From contig NMRA01000148.1 in the NCBI GenBank assembly GCA_002633005.1, positions 1-62,000 on the forward strand: 62,000 nucleotides of DNA. The letters run 5' to 3'. The number at the start of each line of letters is the position of its first letter. The first letter of the stretch is position 1. Origin of the DNA: Phoronis australis (taxonomy: Eukaryota > Phoronida > Phoronidae). The position numbers and the translations under genes are program-made. The notes below the pieces were generated by a model. It made no database searches, was not told where the DNA came from, and saw only the letters and a list, made by a program, of their open reading frames with translations. Positions 57,612 to 62,000 of the stretch are shown here, in pieces.

Positions 57612-60600
57612 TCACTTGATCAGAGAGGTAGAGTATTTGAGGTCTGCTAGTATCTGCTGGTCCAGCACCTCACAATGTGAACGCTAAAAAGAGAAATGAA
57701 ACGATGACACAGAGACATACACATGCGCGCACACACATGCACACATACAGACAAACACAGTGTGAGCTACATAACCTGTGAAGTGAAGCTAGAAATAACA
57801 GTTTATATAGCAATCTTACAATACATGAAGGACATAATGAATATCAAAAATTCTAAGGTTGGAATAACTACAGAGGAAATAAAATATGGAAAAGATGACG
57901 TCCTTCAAATTTAAATGACTAGAACATCTGAACAGTAAATTTCAGATGTGTCAGGATGCGCATTTTCTCAGATTGGTAGTCCCAAAGACATGTAACTTTA
58001 AAGACATGAGTGTACTTTTACACGGTGTACTATTATAATCAGGTACTCTTGGCCTTTTGGCAAATATTGCCTGTAGACTCATCTCCAGGTACTGCAAACA
58101 GGGGAAACAAGACGGTTAAAGATATACCGATAACGGGCAAGACAGGGGTCACAGGTCAACTGCTGAGGTCAAATTTTTTGGTTAAAAACCAGATGAGTTA
58201 TGAATCACACGGTTGAGGCAAGGAGTACCACGAACTGTCTGGGTGATCTAAGAATAGAAAATATGCATCTGACATGAGGGAAATGGAAATCTCAGTGGAG
58301 TGCTGGCATAATGAGAATAAACTGAAGGTAAATGATAATCAGACAGAACAGTAACTCACCTCGATGTGGCCAATTATTTCTTTAACTAATGTAACATTGG
58401 CCTTAACATCTGTATCTCTAATCAAGTACAGTAGTGTTTGACAGTACAGCTTGACGTCAGAGTCAGACAATCCTGAAATGATGTAATTTTGTAGTTTACT
58501 TTGTAAACATTGTTAACATATAAGTCCAGTACTAAAACGTAGAAGTTTATCAAATCAAAAACACCAGTGAGTATCTGCTACACATAAGAATGATGTCCTC
58601 TTGGATGAAAAACCAAAACCCTTTCAAATAATGGCAGGGGTTGCGCTGCACATTTCCAGATGTGATACATCGAGGACCCTGAAAATGGGCACTCAAAACT
58701 ACGTCAACTTATGAGCCCCCATTTAGTACCTAAAGGGCACAAAGAAGTCCAAAAATAACCACCCCGAGCGGATATCTGAGACAAAAAAAAACACCCATCC
58801 GAATTGAGAGAACACCAAAGTTTAAGTCATTTGACTTCAGCAATATATATCAAAGCAAAGCCTGGTTTCCAGAAGCATACCTTGGTTTAAATCATCTTTC
58901 AACAGAGCCAACAACAGTGCTGTAATATGAGGCTGCTTCTCAAGGAACTCAGACACAGAAGACAGACACTGCGGTCTAAATGCACTGATTTCCTCGATGT
59001 CGTCTGCTAATGCTATGGTGGCATAGGTGTGCACCAGCAGGTCTCTACATCTCAATGTAAGAACACCCTCAATGCTTGTAAGTGACAGGTGCTGACACAG
59101 CCTGGTCAGTGCCCAAAGTATGGACAGAGTTACAGAGGCGGGTAAAGCTGACCCCTGAAATATGTGTGGGATATATCACGACTTACTACACACAAACAGT
59201 GGACAAAAAAATGGTCTTACACATGTGTACATCTCAGAAAAAACGTAATGTTTCAAAAATTGATTACAAAAACACCAAATATAAAATGCTTTAGAAGAGA
59301 AACAAAATGTGACACTTCAACAGGTGCCGACTGGGATTGTATCAAAAGGTCGTTCAAAATGCCAAGCACAATACAAGACAACAGTAATCAGACAAAATAC
59401 TGTTTCCACATGGTAATGGCTAATTCTGTTAACAGAAAACATAGTTGGTAATAACTATTAGGGGGCACAAAATTCTAATTACAGAACGGCTTAGCCACCT
59501 AACTAACTTTGCTGTTAAACCCCCTTTATTGTTGATAATGAGAGAAGATTTCTCACAGGAAGAATTCGGTTTCCACCCAGCCATCATGGCAGGAATTCCG
59601 GGTTATTTTGTCTGCATACTTAGGCATGTGCTGTGCGTAAGTACAAATGAGGTTTTAAGCTGTATCTCACAACATACATTTTAAATTCACTGCTATTTTG
59701 GTAGAGCCAATTTAAAGATTTTTACAGAGTGAGCATTGCAGTTTGAATCAGCGTGTAGCTCCATAGGGGAGTAAGACTTCATTTTTGTAAAGCTCAATAC
59801 ACGAAGCTTTCAAGGGAAAAGTCAAAACTTTTGCCTTGTTTTCACTACAAAATACAATCCCTTGTTACTGTGTTTGCAGTTAACTTATTGTTAGCACAGA
59901 CAAAGGGAGCAGTAGTTAATTAAACCAAAATTATGCCCATAAACCCCCAATGATGACACCAATGGTAGTTGGGCTATCGTCTTTATTAAAGTGACAATTA
60001 CATGTTCAAATCTAAACTTTCCTAGATTTTTCTCTAATTAATAGAAATTCAAAATGTTAGACCTCAACTTAATTAAGGACCTCGGAAAAATGCTCAAATT
60101 TGGTTAACGTCGGAGCACCGCATCTCAGAAATAGCCGATCAGATTCAAATGGACCTTAAGATACCAGGATTTATACGCTGATCTCCAAAACGCTTTTTGA
60201 AATTATTTTTTAAATGTTCCACTTTCCCTTGAACGACTAGTCAGCAAAATAGGACTTTTATTATTTTATGAAAAAAATCATAAACCAAACACAAAATGAT
60301 AATTTAGAAAACTATAACACGAATGTAATTGACATTTCATCTTGAACATTTATAGCAAACAGAACTTGGTCATGTAGTGCTTAATGTACCTTCCTCTCAA
60401 ACTAAATTTTACTAAAAAATACATGGGTCATGTGACTCAATTAATAGCTGATTGGCATACAGTCAAAATCCAAATTCTAATTCTATCCTCTGAAAACATG
60501 TACTTTTACTGAGTTAAGCTATAGTCTTGTAGATACCTGGCTAAACGTACAGACTACCATATTCGCCGTAATAACCGCCCAGGGCGCTTAGAAAAGTTCG

Positions 60601-62000
60601 GTCTCCAAAACGGGTGGAATCGGAAGCTAAGATTCATCAAATTTACGCTCTGGGACGTATATGCAATCTATGAAAGACTTTCAACAAAACTGTGGTGCAT
60701 TGCTATCAAACTTGGCTTCTAAATTATGATCATTTTAGCCTACAGAAAATTGTGCTGAAATCCCAGGGCGAAAACTCGCCAACTGACTGCCTTGAAATCG
60801 CAGTCTTCGATATGGCGACTTCAATGCTTGAATAAAAATGGTTTTGACTCAAGCAAATTACCTGAAATCCTCATTAAGTTTTATAAGTAGTGTCTCTAAG
60901 ATTTCTTAAGTTCCCGTGGAGTCTGAATTCAATGGCAGGTTTAAGTACAAATCTGTGCAACATCGTGCCATCTACATGTATGATCGGCAACACGGCGAGA
61001 AAAATGTCTGGACGAACACACATGTTGTTGTCACGTGACCTTTGGTTTGAAGTTCGTCTGCGAGTAAGCGAGCGCGTGCGTGTCACCAGAGTTCATTTGC
61101 CAAAGCAGAGACCGTCTTATGGCCAGAGCCACGCAATCTAACTAGCTAGATGTGTCTAAAGAAATTTGCACAAGCAGTAGGCCTAAACCAGAGCGTGTTT
61201 CATTCAGCACTTGCCGACATTTGTCTCCGTAAGGCCCATATTAGTCGTCGTGTAGCTGGATGCATACGTAACTATCTGACAGTTATTTTTCGGTGTAAGG
61301 GTGTGTAAATATTCACTGTCAGTTGTCATTTTATCAGATATTCAGCTTAAAAACACCAATTATGGTTAATCAAACAATCCATCTCAAAAATAATGCAAAC
61401 GTGTTTTGTAGTATAAGAAATTGTCGGAAATCAGTGCCAATATTTATTTCTTATCGATGCTATGCTACCCGTTTCATGAATGGATAGTTCCCGACAAATG
61501 TCTTTGATGACAGGTTCATGTATGTAGCGCGCGCTTCCTGGCCACGTGCGTTAAACACCAAGTTATTTTTATTCATGAGACAGTCAATGTGTCTACTGAA
61601 AGGTCAGACCATAGTGGGACACGGTCGTCGCTAGAGCGTAGCAACGCTGTTGCGTTCTTTTTGAAGCGTTGCATTACTTTGAAGTGTAAAGTCACGGCTA
61701 AATACAATGAAACGTAGCAGTGCCGCTGGTGGTCTAGAAGACCCGTGCAAATTTTTTTTGGTTAATTGAAGACGTTACTGTAGCCGAGTTTTAGGACTGT
61801 AGGTACGTCATTGTCCGCATGTACACGTTCATGGACTGGGAGCTTATTTCAGCAAAGTCTGAAAACGCGTGGGGGGGGCGCTTATAGGGGCATGGGCGGT
61901 TATTACGGCGAATACGGTAGTAGATAAAGCCCTACAAAACGTTACCATAAGCCTGTAGTTATCCAAATAAAACTCACCAATAATCTGGCTAGGAGGGCGC
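57612..62000 (-). CDS. C-terminal part of a helical-repeat-like protein, 4 exons, continues past right edge
   Basis: Exon a (61978 to beyond 62000) ends ...ALLARLL at TTG|GTGAGT, phase 0. Exon b (59154-58881) follows TTTCAG, is open for 91 codons in phase 0, and ends at GTATGC in phase 1. It includes RCRDLLVHTYATIALADDIE and KQPHITALLLALLKDDLNQ. Exon c (58472-58360) follows CATTTCAG and ends at GTGAGT, phase 1 to 0. Exon d (57683-57612) follows TTTTTAG and ends LKYSTSLIK-stop. All phases agree across three introns. The sequence is Leu-rich amphipathic helix throughout, like HEAT/ARM scaffolds or adaptor-complex subunits. I cannot assign the family. Confidence 0.75.
60555..61919. mobile_element. 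1365-bp non-autonomous DNA element with 26-bp terminal inverted repeats
   Basis: 60555-60580 and 61894-61919 are inverted repeats with one mismatch (TACCATATTCGCCGTAATAA on the left, TACGGCGAATACGGTA at the right end). The adjoining GGGCGCTTA occurs near both ends. No ORF resembles a transposase. It lies inside an intron of the minus-strand gene. The interior has E-box CACGTGAC (about 61032). Confidence 0.85.

Noticed and set aside
60874-61141. Overlapping ORFs and a donor-like TTTCAG|GTAATT on the minus strand as a 5' exon
   Set aside because: They lie inside the 1365-bp inverted-repeat element, and the frame hits a stop before the donor.

Overview
This is metazoan nuclear DNA. It is AT-rich, its genes are spliced with GT-AG introns, intergenic and intronic space is large, and decayed transposable elements are dense. 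The mix of tRNA-derived SINE-like elements, a LINE, a Penelope-like element, many foldback/MITE repeats, small secreted Cys-rich proteins and an intronless TRIM gene suits an aquatic invertebrate such as a mollusc or cephalochordate. I cannot name the species. No bacterial operon, CRISPR array or rRNA gene is visible.

Layout. 0-16 kb holds no confident host gene. It carries two foldback structures at 1.3-3.1 kb (one with a 42-bp minisatellite), a 28-bp satellite at 5.8 kb, SINE-like elements at 7.0, 13.8 and 15.3 kb, and a degraded LINE at 11.6-12.8 kb. 16.7-23.9 kb (+) is a three-exon gene model for a secreted, knottin-like (cystine-knot) Cys-rich peptide with a 6.7-kb second intron. 26.7 kb (+) has an ORF whose start resembles ESCRT-II Vps25. 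27.9-30.5 kb (-) is a complete three-exon gene for a secreted protein with two CxC peritrophin-like domains. 31.2-31.7 kb (-) and 36.8-37.3 kb (+) are the 3' ends of two unrecognised spliced genes. 40.6-42.0 kb (-) is a LINE relic and 50.1-50.8 kb a Penelope-like relic. 53.65-55.29 kb (+) is a single-exon TRIM (RING, two B-boxes, coiled coil) ending in a disordered tail. 57.6 kb to the right edge (-) is the 3' part of a helical-repeat-like gene whose intron contains a 1365-bp element with terminal inverted repeats.

The genes do not form a pathway. Three could loosely relate to defence or barrier function (knottin-like peptide, chitin-binding-like protein, TRIM), but that grouping is inference from family membership. 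The most unusual structural signal is a SINE-like family whose copies keep the same flanks but carry different perfect palindromes behind the tRNA-like head. All translations and splice sites were read by eye, without database searches.
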